DNA from: an uncultured Blautia sp.
GTDB taxonomy: Bacteria > Bacillota > Clostridia > Lachnospirales > Lachnospiraceae
DNA: 57,087 nucleotides
Reading direction: 5' to 3'
Assembly (NCBI GenBank): GCA_900551715.1
Contig: URXG01000007.1
Location: forward strand, 1-57,087
Position 1 is the stretch's first letter, and each line of letters starts with the position of its first letter. Below, in pieces: positions 7,805 through 16,979 of this stretch. Both the position numbers and the translations under genes were made by a program. The notes beneath the pieces are model-generated. The model was not told the origin of the DNA, made no database searches, and worked only from the letters and a program-made list of their open reading frames with translations.

Positions 7805-8605
7805 ATGAAACTTACAATGTTGGGAACCGGAAATGCAATGGTAACAGAGTGCTATAATACATGCTTTGTCATTCAGGATGGAGATAAACACCTGCTGGTA
7901 GACGGTGGTGGCGGTAATACACTGCTTCGCCAGCTGAAACAGGCAGGTTATAACTGGCAGGATATGAGAGAAATTTTTGTTACACATAAACATGTAGATC
8001 ATCTGATGGGTATTATCTGGATGATCCGTATGATCTGTCAGTACATGAAGCAGGGACAGTATCAGGGAGAAGCCTGGATCTATGGTCATGATGAGGTGAT
8101 CAGCCTTCTGAAAGACATGGCAGAGAAGTTGTATCCGGCAAAACAGACACAGTTTATCGGGGAGCGTCTGCACCTGGTAGTGATAAATGACGGTGAAGAG
8201 CGAACTCTGATGGGACATAAGGTGACATTTTTTGACATTCAGTCTACCAAGGCAAAACAGTACGGTTTCTGCATGGATCTGGGAAATGGTGAGAAACTTA
8301 CCTGTTGTGGTGACGAGCCATACAACGAATGCGAGAAAAAATATGCTGAAAACAGTAAATGGCTTCTTCATGAAGCATTCTGCCTTTTTGACCAGGCAGA
8401 TCAGTTCCATCCATATGAGAAACATCATTCCACAGCCAAAGATGCCAGTGAACTGGCAGCACAGTTAAATGTAAAGAATCTGATCCTTTATCATACAGAG
8501 GACAAAAACATCCTCAGACGTAAAGAACTGTATACAGAAGAAGGAAAGAAGTATTTCCAGGGCAATCTTTTTGTTCCGGAAGATCTGGAAACAATCGAAT
8601 TATAA
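7805..8605 (+). CDS. MBL-fold metallo-hydrolase, RNase Z-like
   Basis: A 266-residue metallo-beta-lactamase-fold protein. The dinuclear metal motif reads THKHVDHLMG (HxHxDH class, about residues 59-68), with further ligands likely in CCGDEP and in HEAF and the late YHTED. The start LTMLGTGNAMVTE matches the first strand of the RNase Z/ElaC and small-molecule hydrolase branch. Length is shorter than full RNase Z and the tRNA-binding exosite arm is not obvious, so tRNA maturation is not claimed. The ATG at 7805 follows GAGGAGG. It has its own promoter and terminator, so it is probably a single-gene unit. Confidence 0.85.
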   Translation: MKLTMLGTGNAMVTECYNTCFVIQDGDKHLLVDGGGGNTLLRQLKQAGYNWQDMREIFVTHKHVDHLMGIIWMIRMICQYMKQGQYQGEAWIYGHDEVISLLKDMAEKLYPAKQTQFIGERLHLVVINDGEERTLMGHKVTFFDIQSTKAKQYGFCMDLGNGEKLTCCGDEPYNECEKKYAENSKWLLHEAFCLFDQADQFHPYEKHHSTAKDASELAAQLNVKNLILYHTEDKNILRRKELYTEEGKKYFQGNLFVPEDLETIEL

Positions 8606-8612
8606 AAGAGCC

Positions 8613-8652
8613 AGAAGGGAGTATATGCGTGATGCAGGACTCCCTTTTCTTG
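8613..8652 (+). terminator. Intrinsic terminator after the MBL hydrolase
   Basis: AAGGGAGT and ACTCCCTT form a stem around a loop of about 16 bases, followed by TTCTTG. Confidence 0.7.
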
Positions 8653-8662
8653 TGTGCTTCCC

Positions 8663-8691
8663 TTGCAGTTTTGGGGCAGATGTGATATGCT
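8663..8691 (+). promoter_or_regulatory. Sigma-A-like promoter for prfB
   Basis: TTGCAG (8663-8668) and TATGCT (8686-8691), spacing 17, about 70 bases before the prfB start. Confidence 0.4.
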
Positions 8692-8762
8692 GTTTATACT
8701 GGTGTTTCTGGACGCAGACAGTGTCAGAGATGCTACAGATATTATAGAAAGAAGGTGAAGCT

Positions 8763-9882
8763 GTGGTTGAATTAGATCAGTTCAAGAGTATTCTTGCAAA
8801 CTACACAGAACCATTAGTGGAAGTGAGGGATTCACTTTGACCTGGCTAACAAAGAGCAGAAGGTCGAAGAATTAGAGCGCGAAATGGAGGCGCCGGATTT
8901 CTGGGATGATGCAGAAGTTTCCCAGAAAAAGATGAAAGAACTCAAAAGTATGAAAGACGACATGGAAACCTATCACAATCTGGTATCCCAGATGGAAGAT
9001 ATGGAAACTATGATCGAAATGGGTTATGAGGAAAATGATCCGGAGATCATTCCTGAGATTCAGGAAATGCTGGATCAGTTTATTCAGGATTTTGACAATA
9101 TCAGAGTAAAGACACTGCTGTCAGGAGAATATGACAGTGAAAATGCCATTATCAAGCTGAATGCCGGTGCGGGCGGAACAGAAGCCTGTGACTGGTGTGG
9201 TATGCTGTATCGTATGTATAGCCGATGGGTAGACCGTAAGGGCTTTACCATGGAAGTACTGGATTATCTGGATGGAGATGAGGCCGGCGTCAAGTCTGTT
9301 ACCTTCCAGGTAAATGGAGAGAATGCCTACGGTTATCTGAAATCCGAGAAGGGTGTTCACCGTCTGGTTCGTATTTCTCCGTTTAATGCTGCCGGAAAGA
9401 GACAGACATCTTTTGTATCCTGTGATGTCATGCCGGATATCAAGAAAGATCTGGATGTGGAGATTAACGATGACGACATCCGTATCGATACTTACCGAAG
9501 CAGCGGTGCCGGTGGACAGCATATCAACAAAACCTCATCTGCTATCCGTATTACACATTTTCCGACAGGTATCGTAGTACAGTGTCAGAATGAGCGTTCA
9601 CAGCATATGAACAAAGACAAGGCCATGCAGATGCTGAAAGCCAAACTGTTCCTTCTGAAACAGCAGGAAGCGGAGGAAAAGCTCTCCGGTATCAGAGGCG
9701 AAGTGACCGATATTGGCTGGGGTAATCAGATTCGTTCCTATGTCATGCAGCCATATACGATGGTCAAGGACCACAGAACCGGGGAAGAAACAGGAAATGT
9801 TGACGCAGTTCTGGACGGTGCCATTGATCCTTTCATCAATGCTTACCTGAAATGGATTGCATTGTCAAAAAAACCAGAATAA
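8763..9882 (+). CDS. prfB: Peptide chain release factor 2, with programmed +1 frameshift
   Basis: RF2 ends translation at UGA and UAA. The gene starts at GTG 8763 (VVELDQFKSI), six bases after AAGGTG, and reaches an in-frame TGA at 8838 after 25 codons. The slippery site CTTTGAC, preceded by an SD-like GAGGGA, shifts the ribosome +1 so that reading resumes at GAC 8839 and continues to 9882, giving 372 residues. In the joined protein the stop-codon recognition motif SPF falls at residues 205-207 and the catalytic GGQ at 250-252, as in known RF2. The frameshift autoregulates RF2 levels. Software that ignores it would call a truncated gene from 8884. Confidence 0.97.
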
Positions 9883-10025
9883 AATCCTGAGGAAATACTT
9901 GCAGTATAGCTTCAGGTATGGTAACATATCCCTCGTAGGAAAACAGGTGTCTTTTATAAACGGACATCCCTGCGGGGGAAATCCATTATAAAAAACCTGT
10001 CAAAATAAGGGTCAATTTAAACAGG

Positions 10026-10487
10026 ATGGATCAAATGGAAAAGACAGAGGACAAAAAAAAGTATTTTGTAGTCAGAGAGCGCGCGGTTCCGGAAGTACTT
10101 CTGAAGGTGGTACAAGCCAAGCGGCTGCTGGACTCCGGTAAGGCACAGACTGTACAGGAAGCAGCAGACAGGATCGGAATCAGTCGAAGCTCTTTTTATA
10201 AATATAAAGATGATATTTTTCCTTTCCATGAACAAGCCAGAGGAAAAACCATTACCTTTATTATTCAGATGGATGATGAACCGGGACTGTTATCTATGGT
10301 ATTGCAGACTATTGCCCGTTTTCATGGAAACATTCTGACGATTCATCAGAGTATCCCTATCAACGGAGTAGCCAGTCTGACGCTGAGTGTGGACATTCTG
10401 CCGGGAGAGGGAGATGCAGAAGCAATCGTAGATGAGATAGAACGACAGGATGGCGTTCATTATCTGAAAATTCTCGGAAGAGAATGA
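10026..10487 (+). CDS. ACT domain-containing protein (UPF0735/PheB-type) with N-terminal HTH-like segment
   Basis: A 153-residue protein. Residues about 15-65 carry a helix-turn-helix-like stretch (TVQEAADRIGISRSSFYKYK) and residues about 75-150 form an ACT domain (FIIQMDDEPGLLSMVLQTIA), a fold that binds amino acids. The family is found beside homoserine dehydrogenase and prephenate-pathway genes; here hom follows after 82 bases and lysC after that. It is probably an amino-acid-responsive regulator of this cluster, though no target is known. It ends in a normal TGA. No clear promoter is seen in 9883-10025, so transcription from upstream is possible. Confidence 0.85.
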   Translation: MDQMEKTEDKKKYFVVRERAVPEVLLKVVQAKRLLDSGKAQTVQEAADRIGISRSSFYKYKDDIFPFHEQARGKTITFIIQMDDEPGLLSMVLQTIARFHGNILTIHQSIPINGVASLTLSVDILPGEGDAEAIVDEIERQDGVHYLKILGRE

Positions 10488-10569
10488 CAGATATTACTGT
10501 TTGCAGACAGCTTTCTGCCTCTGTGACAGCGAAAAACTGCCCAAGGGCTTTTACATATGGGAGGAAAAT

Positions 10570-11784
10570 ATGATAAATATCGCAGTATTAGGATACGGTA
10601 CAGTAGGAAGCGGTGTGGTAGAAGTTATCAATACCAATCACAAGAGTATCAACAAACGTGCCGGAGATGAAATCAATATCAAATATGTTCTGGATCGGAG
10701 AGATTTTCCGGAAGATCCGGTACAGGACGTTCTGGTGCATGACTATGAAGTGATCGCAGCAGATCCGGAAGTGGATATTGTTGTAGAAGTAATGGGTGGA
10801 ATCGAGCCTGCATATACATTTGTAAAACGTGCTCTTGAATCAGGCAAAAGTGTCTGCACTTCCAACAAAGCCCTTGTTGCCAAGCATGGTCCGGAACTTA
10901 TGGAGATTGCCAGAGAAAAGAACATCAATTTTCTGTTTGAAGCAAGCTGTGGCGGAGGAATTCCTATCATACGTGCACTGAATTCTTCTCTTACCGCAGA
11001 TGAAATTGATGAAATCACAGGTATTCTTAATGGTACCACCAACTACATGATGACCAAAATGAGCACAGAAGGCTGTGAATTTGATACAGTTCTCAAAGAA
11101 GCCCAGGCAAAAGGCTATGCAGAGGCAGATCCTACTGCTGATGTGGAAGGCTATGATGCTTGCCGCAAAATTGCAATCCTGTCTTCTCTGGCTTATGGAC
11201 GTTTTCTTAATTATGAAGATATTTATACAGAGGGAATCACAAAGATCACACCGGAAGATATGGAATATGCAGCAGAGCTTGGTATGACCATAAAACTTCT
11301 GGGTACCAGCCGCAAAGTAGGTGAGGACTCCTTCTATGCCATGGTTGCTCCTTTCCTGGTAGGTCAGAACAGCCCTCTTTACAGTGTAAATAACGTATTT
11401 AATGCAGTTTTTGTTCATGGAAATGTTCTGGGTGATGCTATGTTCTACGGAAGTGGAGCAGGTAAGCTTCCTACAGCCAGCGCTGTTGTGGCAGACGTAG
11501 TAGATGAAGCCAAACATCTTCACAGAAATATCATGACCAACTGGTCCAGCAGACCTCTGAAACTGATGGCTATGGATCAGGTAGAAGGAAGATTCTTTGT
11601 AAGAGTCAAAGGTACTACTGTAGAACAGGTCAAAGAAGTATTTGACCAGACAGAGATCGTAAATCTTAAGAATCTTCCTGGAGAATTCGGATTTATCACT
11701 TCTTCCATGAAACAGGGTGAATATGAGGAAAAAGCTGCCAGACTGAATGGCAGTGTAGTTACCATGATTCGTGTAAAAGACTGA
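10570..11784 (+). CDS. hom: Homoserine dehydrogenase
   Basis: Reduces aspartate semialdehyde to homoserine with NAD(P)H, at the branch to threonine, methionine and isoleucine. The 404-residue protein shows an N-terminal Rossmann fold with VLGYGTVGSG (about 5-14), the catalytic domain with TSNKALVA, GILNGTTNYM and the Asp/Lys region of AEADPTADVEGYDACRK, and a C-terminal ACT domain (FFVRVKGTTVEQV onward), which normally mediates threonine feedback. The ATG at 10570 follows GGGAGG; an upstream in-frame ATG at 10501 gives an unlikely leader. It lies between the ACT regulator and lysC, 48 bases before the latter, so co-transcription is likely. Confidence 0.97.
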   Translation: MINIAVLGYGTVGSGVVEVINTNHKSINKRAGDEINIKYVLDRRDFPEDPVQDVLVHDYEVIAADPEVDIVVEVMGGIEPAYTFVKRALESGKSVCTSNKALVAKHGPELMEIAREKNINFLFEASCGGGIPIIRALNSSLTADEIDEITGILNGTTNYMMTKMSTEGCEFDTVLKEAQAKGYAEADPTADVEGYDACRKIAILSSLAYGRFLNYEDIYTEGITKITPEDMEYAAELGMTIKLLGTSRKVGEDSFYAMVAPFLVGQNSPLYSVNNVFNAVFVHGNVLGDAMFYGSGAGKLPTASAVVADVVDEAKHLHRNIMTNWSSRPLKLMAMDQVEGRFFVRVKGTTVEQVKEVFDQTEIVNLKNLPGEFGFITSSMKQGEYEEKAARLNGSVVTMIRVKD

Positions 11785-11832
11785 TTACAGTCCGCAATAG
11801 TCTGAAAAGACAAAAAATTCCGGGAGGAAATT

Positions 11833-13041
11833 ATGTTAATAGTAAAAAAATTTGGCGGCACATCTGTAGCCAATAAAGAACGAATATACAATGTAGCCAA
11901 CAGATGTGTGGAAGAATACAGAAAAGGCAATGACGTGGTAGTGGTTCTTTCTGCTATGGGTAAATACACAGATGAACTGATCTCAATGGCAGAAGACATC
12001 AACGAAAAACCGCCAAAACGTGAAATGGATATGCTGTTTACCATTGGTGAGCAGATGTCTGTATCTCTTATGGCTATGGCATTTGACAAGCTGGGTGTTC
12101 CGGCAGTGTCGCTGAATGCTTTTCAGGTAGCTATGCACACAACCAGTGTCCATGGAAATGCCAGACTGAAGAGAATTGATACAGAACGTGTCCGAAGAGA
12201 ACTTGAAAACCGCAAGATCGTAGTGGTTACCGGTTTCCAGGGTGTAAATAAATATGACGATTATACCACATTGGGACGTGGAGGATCTGATACAACAGCA
12301 GTTGCTCTTGCAGCAGCCCTTCATGCAGATGCCTGTGAGATCTACACAGACGTAGATGGTGTTTATACAGCAGATCCACGTAAGGTCCCAAATGCACGTA
12401 AATTAAAAGAAATCACATATGATGAAATGCTGGATCTGGCTACTCTGGGAGCAGGGGTTCTTCATAACCGTTCTGTGGAGATGGCCAAGAAATATGGTGT
12501 ACCTCTTGTAGTACGCTCCAGTCTCAATAACAGTGAAGGAACTGTTGTAAAGGAGGAAGTTACAGTGGAAAGAATGCTGATCAGTGGAGTTGCCCTTGAT
12601 ACAGACGCAGTGCGTATTGCAGTAATTGGTCTTAAGGACGTTCCAGGAATGGCTTTTAAATTATTTGACGTTCTTGCAAAAAAACACATTAATGTAGATG
12701 TTATCCTGCAGTCTATCGGACGTGCCGGCACAAAGGATATTTCCTTTACTGTAGATGGCAAAGATCTGGATGACGCAATGGCTGTTCTGGAAGAACACAA
12801 AGCCAGATTGGGATATCAGGAACTGCATTCCGAGAGAAATATTGCAAAACTTTCTATTGTAGGTGCAGGAATGATGAGCAATCCTGGTGTTGCTGCAAAG
12901 ATGTTTGAAAGCCTCTATAACGAGGGTGTAAACATCAACATGATTTCCACATCAGAAATAAGGGTAACTGTCCTTATTAACGAAAAAGATGGTGTGAGAG
13001 CCATGAATGCAGTACATGATGCATTTAACCTGGCTGACTGA
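11833..13041 (+). CDS. lysC: Aspartate kinase
   Basis: Phosphorylates aspartate, the first step towards lysine, threonine and methionine. The 402-residue protein has the kinase signature VKKFGGTSV at the start, the catalytic TTLGRGGSDTTAVALA, and EIYTDVDGVYTADPR, followed by paired ACT domains from about residue 260 (GLKDVPGMAFKLFDVLA and NIAKLSIVGAGMMSNPGVA). This matches class II aspartate kinases with lysine and/or threonine feedback. The start follows GGGAGG. It pairs with hom to supply and draw aspartate semialdehyde; no T-box or lysine riboswitch is seen ahead of the cluster in this window. Confidence 0.96.
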   Translation: MLIVKKFGGTSVANKERIYNVANRCVEEYRKGNDVVVVLSAMGKYTDELISMAEDINEKPPKREMDMLFTIGEQMSVSLMAMAFDKLGVPAVSLNAFQVAMHTTSVHGNARLKRIDTERVRRELENRKIVVVTGFQGVNKYDDYTTLGRGGSDTTAVALAAALHADACEIYTDVDGVYTADPRKVPNARKLKEITYDEMLDLATLGAGVLHNRSVEMAKKYGVPLVVRSSLNNSEGTVVKEEVTVERMLISGVALDTDAVRIAVIGLKDVPGMAFKLFDVLAKKHINVDVILQSIGRAGTKDISFTVDGKDLDDAMAVLEEHKARLGYQELHSERNIAKLSIVGAGMMSNPGVAAKMFESLYNEGVNINMISTSEIRVTVLINEKDGVRAMNAVHDAFNLAD

Positions 13042-13104
13042 TAACTGAGAATGGAAGTCCATCCCTGGTGCTTCACAGGGGTGGATTTTTTTGGAGGAAA
13101 AAGA

Positions 13105-13899
13105 ATGAGCAGAAGCAGAAAATACTGGAAATCCTATGCAAAAAAGAGTCTGGAAGGTAACTGGGGTATCGCCATAGCAGGAATGCTTGCAGTAGCAGCA
13201 GTTAATTTTATCGGGAATATGATGGCTGTACAGTTGTTTTCAGGAAACTCTGTGTTCTCACTTGCCCTGAGCCAGATTTTTGTGTTTATATTTTCGCTGA
13301 TCGCAATGGTATTCCGGACAGGCTACAACTATATGCTGCTGAATCAGGCAAGAGGAAAAGAATTTTCTCTTGGAAATCTTATCTATCTTTTTCATAACAA
13401 TCCTGACAGAGTCCTGATAGCAGGGTTTGTGGTTTCGCTGCTCAGTACAGCAGTTCAGATACCTTTTTATTATATGGTCTATATGTCAGAACCGGGAACT
13501 ACTGCGGAACAGCAGATACAGTGGGCACAGATGATGATTATACTGTTTGTACTGAGTCTGGTTCTCAATGTGATCATTACAGTGCCATTTGCACTGACTT
13601 TTTATTTGCTGGCAGATAATCCGGATATGGGTGGAATGGAGGCACTGAAAGAAAGTGCCCGTCTTATGAAAAAACATATCCTGAAATACTGGATCATGAT
13701 GCTGAGTTTTGTGCCGCTTCTGATCCTGTCGTTGTTTACCATGTATATTGCACTTCTTTGGGCGATTCCTTATATGTATATGACAGAGGCTGTGTTTTAC
13801 ATGGACATTCATGGAGAGCTCCAGGAAGAATCGGTTCAGAAGGAAAACATTCAGGAAGAAGAACCCCACCGGACAGACGATTACAATTCAGAGGCATAG
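13105..13899 (+). CDS. DUF975 family membrane protein
   Basis: A 264-residue protein with about five or six membrane segments between residues 20 and 225 and a charged, acidic C-terminal tail. The start SRSRKYWKSYAKKSLEGNW matches the conserved amphipathic head of DUF975 proteins, and LKESARLMKKHILKYW lies at the usual later position. Function is unknown for the family. The ATG at 13105 is preferred because TTGGAGG precedes it; an in-frame ATG at 13051 is inside the intergenic stretch after lysC. It lies between lysC and tex with short gaps. Confidence 0.85.
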   Translation: MSRSRKYWKSYAKKSLEGNWGIAIAGMLAVAAVNFIGNMMAVQLFSGNSVFSLALSQIFVFIFSLIAMVFRTGYNYMLLNQARGKEFSLGNLIYLFHNNPDRVLIAGFVVSLLSTAVQIPFYYMVYMSEPGTTAEQQIQWAQMMIILFVLSLVLNVIITVPFALTFYLLADNPDMGGMEALKESARLMKKHILKYWIMMLSFVPLLILSLFTMYIALLWAIPYMYMTEAVFYMDIHGELQEESVQKENIQEEEPHRTDDYNSEA

Positions 13900-13951
13900 A
13901 AATCCGTAATGAATGAATAATAAAAGAGATACAAAATAACTGGAGGAAGAA

Positions 13952-16105
13952 ATGGATATTATTCAGGTAATAACAAAGGAACTTAATGTAGAAAAATGGC
14001 AGGTAGAAGCAGCTGTAAAGCTGATCGACGAAGGCTGTACCATACCTTTTATTTCCCGTTATCGTAAAGAAGCTACCGGTTCCCTGAACGATGAACAGCT
14101 CCGTACCCTTCACGAAAGACTTCTTTATCTGAGAAATCTGGAAGACAAAAAGAACCAGGTACTGGGAAGCATTGAAGAACAGGGAAAACTTACACCGGAA
14201 TTAAAGAAGCAGATCCTGGCAGCACAGACACTGGTGGTAGTAGAGGATCTGTATCGCCCTTACCGTCCGAAACGTCGTACAAGAGCGATTATTGCGAAAG
14301 AAAAAGGTCTGGAGCCACTGGCAAATATTATCATGCTTCAGATGACACAGAAACCTCTGGAAGAGGAGGCAGGAGCTTTTGTATCCTCAGAAAAGGGCGT
14401 AGAAAGCGTGTCAGATGCCATAAATGGTGCCAAAGACATTATTGCAGAACATATTTCTGACGAGGCAGATTATCGTATTTACATCCGTAAAACAACACAG
14501 CAGAAAGGAAGTATCACTTCTGTTGCCAAAAATCCGGAAGAAGCTTCTGTGTACGAAATGTACTATGATTTTGAAGAACCGGTCAAAAAACTGGCAGGAC
14601 ATCGGGTACTTGCACTGAATCGTGGAGAAAAAGAAAAAATCCTTACAGTAAAGATCAATGCACCGGAAGAAGAAATCTTAAAATGGCTGGAGCGTCAGGT
14701 GATCACAAAGCAGAATCCGGTTACAACCTCTGTATTGAAAGAGGTAGTAGAGGACAGCTACAAACGTCTGATCGCACCTGCTATTGAACGTGAGATCCGC
14801 AGTGACCTTACAGAAAACGCTGAAGATGGGGCTATCCATGTATTTGGAAAAAATCTGGAACAGCTTCTCATGCAGCCTCCAATTGTAGGAAAAGTTGTTC
14901 TGGGATGGGATCCTGCTTTCCGTACAGGCTGTAAACTGGCTGTTGTAGACCCTACAGGTAAAGTGCTGGATACAGTAGTTATTTATCCTACAGCACCTAC
15001 TTCCGAAGCAAAGATCAAAGCAGCAAAAGAAACACTGAAGAAACTTATCAGAAAATACAATATCTCACTGATTTCTCTTGGAAATGGAACTGCTTCCAGA
15101 GAATCTGAGCAGGTTATTGTTGAATTACTGAAAGAAATTCCGGAGAAAGTGCAGTATGTGATCACCAATGAAGCTGGTGCATCTGTATATTCTGCAAGTA
15201 AGCTGGCTACAGAGGAATTCCCGAATTTTGACGTAGGACAGAGAAGTGCAGCTTCTATTGCAAGACGTCTTCAGGATCCGCTGGCAGAACTTGTGAAGAT
15301 TGATCCACAGTCTATTGGTGTAGGTCAGTATCAGCATGATATGAACCAGAAGAAGCTGGGAGAGGCTTTAAGCGGTGTTGTAGAGGATTGTGTAAATAAA
15401 GTCGGTGTAGACCTGAATACAGCCTCTGCATCCCTTCTGGAATATATTTCCGGCATCAGCAAGGCTATTGCAAAGAACATCGTAGCTTACAGAGAAGAAA
15501 ACGGAAGATTTGAAAGCCGTCGTCAGCTTCTGAAAGTTGCTAAACTGGGACCGAAAGCCTTTGAACAATGTGCAGGTTTTGCCCGCATCACCGGTGGCAA
15601 AAATCCTTTGGATGCAACCAGTGTACATCCGGAAAGCTATGAAGCGGCAGAAAAACTTCTGGAAAAACTGGGTTATAAACCAGAGGATATTGCAGGAGGA
15701 AAACTTTCCGGAATTTCCAGACAGATCAAAGATTACAAAAAACTGGCAGAGGAACTGGGGGTTGGAGAGATCACTCTTCGTGATATCGTAAAAGAACTGG
15801 AAAAACCAGCTCGTGACCCACGAGATGAAATGCCGAAACCGGTACTCCGTACAGATGTACTGGATATGAAAGACCTGAAAGAAGGAATGGTTCTGAAAGG
15901 AACCGTCCGCAATGTCATTGACTTTGGCGCTTTTGTAGATATCGGTGTTCACCAGGATGGCCTGGTGCATATTTCCGAGATGACAGAAAGATACATCAAA
16001 CACCCACTGGAAGCAGTGAGCGTGGGAGATGTGGTTGATGTGAGAGTTATCGGAGTAGACATGAAGAAAAAAAGAATAAGCCTGTCTATGAAAGGAATTA
16101 AATAA
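13952..16105 (+). CDS. tex: Tex family RNA-binding transcription accessory protein
   Basis: A 717-residue Tex protein, a conserved nucleic-acid-binding protein thought to influence transcription and RNA handling. Visible in order are the N-terminal Tex region with FISRYRKEATGSLND, the YqgF-like RNase H fold (VVLGWDPAFRTGCKLAVVD, about 318-336), tandem helix-hairpin-helix segments (ASLLEYISGISKAIAKNIV) and a C-terminal S1 domain (GMVLKGTVRNVIDFGAFVDI) ending ISLSMK. Length and domain order are normal. GGAGG precedes the ATG at 13952. A symmetrical terminator follows at once. Confidence 0.95.
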   Translation: MDIIQVITKELNVEKWQVEAAVKLIDEGCTIPFISRYRKEATGSLNDEQLRTLHERLLYLRNLEDKKNQVLGSIEEQGKLTPELKKQILAAQTLVVVEDLYRPYRPKRRTRAIIAKEKGLEPLANIIMLQMTQKPLEEEAGAFVSSEKGVESVSDAINGAKDIIAEHISDEADYRIYIRKTTQQKGSITSVAKNPEEASVYEMYYDFEEPVKKLAGHRVLALNRGEKEKILTVKINAPEEEILKWLERQVITKQNPVTTSVLKEVVEDSYKRLIAPAIEREIRSDLTENAEDGAIHVFGKNLEQLLMQPPIVGKVVLGWDPAFRTGCKLAVVDPTGKVLDTVVIYPTAPTSEAKIKAAKETLKKLIRKYNISLISLGNGTASRESEQVIVELLKEIPEKVQYVITNEAGASVYSASKLATEEFPNFDVGQRSAASIARRLQDPLAELVKIDPQSIGVGQYQHDMNQKKLGEALSGVVEDCVNKVGVDLNTASASLLEYISGISKAIAKNIVAYREENGRFESRRQLLKVAKLGPKAFEQCAGFARITGGKNPLDATSVHPESYEAAEKLLEKLGYKPEDIAGGKLSGISRQIKDYKKLAEELGVGEITLRDIVKELEKPARDPRDEMPKPVLRTDVLDMKDLKEGMVLKGTVRNVIDFGAFVDIGVHQDGLVHISEMTERYIKHPLEAVSVGDVVDVRVIGVDMKKKRISLSMKGIK

Positions 16106-16108
16106 AGT

Positions 16109-16175
16109 AAAGCAACAAAAAATACCCCCTGTCATTAAAAGTTCATTGAATGACAGGGGGTATTTTTTGTTGCAG
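16109..16175. terminator. Bidirectional terminator between tex and the convergent ABC operon
   Basis: GCAACAAAAAATACCCCCTG and its complement flank an inner AATGACAGGGGGT stem. A-tract and T-tract on the two sides allow it to end both tex and the minus-strand ABC transcript. Confidence 0.9.
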
Positions 16176-16178
16176 ACA

Positions 16179-16979
16179 TCAGTTCCGGCTCAGGAGAGCA
16201 GAGTCATTACTGAATTCCTGTCCGCTTGCTTTTTCAAACTGGTCAAGCAGATTTCGTACAGTCAGCTGTTTCTTTTCTTCTCCCTGAATATCCAGGATGA
16301 TTCTTCCTTCCATCATCATGATCAGACGATTGCCATGAGCAATGGCATCCTGCATGTTATGGGTGATCATAAGTGTGGTCAGATGATCACGATTAACGAT
16401 CATTTCGGTGATCTCCAGGACCTTGGCCGCTGTCTTGGGGTCAAGGGCAGCTGTATGCTCATCCAGAAGCAGAAGTTTTGGTTTCTTTAAAGTGGCCATC
16501 AGAAGAGTCAGTGCCTGTCTCTGTCCACCGGAAAGGAGCCCAACCTTGGAAGTAAGACGATCTTCCAGACCAAGTCCAAGAACCTTAAGAAGTTCTCTGT
16601 ATTCTTCACGTTCGGCTTTGGTGATCCCGGAACGGAGAGAACGTAATTTGCCACGACGTTTGGCAAGGGCAAGATTTTCCTCAATACCCATAGTAGCAGC
16701 AGTACCAGTCATAGGATCCTGGAAAACACGTCCAAGATATGCGGCACGTTTGTGTTCTGGTAATTTGGTAACATCTGTTCCATCAATAAGAATCTGACCT
16801 TCATCAACAAACCAGGTTCCTGCCACTGCGTTCAGCATGGTAGATTTACCGGCACCGTTTCCACCGATAACGGTAACAAAATCTCCTTCATTTAAAGTAA
16901 GATTCAGTCCATTCAGGGCAACTTTTTCATTGATAGTTCCAGGATTAAAAGTTTTATAGATATTTTTTAACTCAAGCAT
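16179..16979 (-). CDS. ABC transporter ATP-binding protein (TrpXYZ-type system)
   Basis: A 266-residue ATPase with Walker A GGNGAGKST, signature LSGGQRQALTLLMA, Walker B LLLLDEHTAALDP (with His where most families have Pro, as is usual in this branch) and a switch histidine in MITHN. It energises import by the adjacent permease and binding protein. The ATG at 16979 overlaps the permease stop by eight bases, indicating translational coupling; a longer frame reaching 17060 lies inside the permease gene and is rejected. Family members are annotated for tryptophan/tyrosine-type substrates; the substrate here is inferred only. Confidence 0.9.
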   Translation of the reverse strand: MLELKNIYKTFNPGTINEKVALNGLNLTLNEGDFVTVIGGNGAGKSTMLNAVAGTWFVDEGQILIDGTDVTKLPEHKRAAYLGRVFQDPMTGTAATMGIEENLALAKRRGKLRSLRSGITKAEREEYRELLKVLGLGLEDRLTSKVGLLSGGQRQALTLLMATLKKPKLLLLDEHTAALDPKTAAKVLEITEMIVNRDHLTTLMITHNMQDAIAHGNRLIMMMEGRIILDIQGEEKKQLTVRNLLDQFEKASGQEFSNDSALLSRN

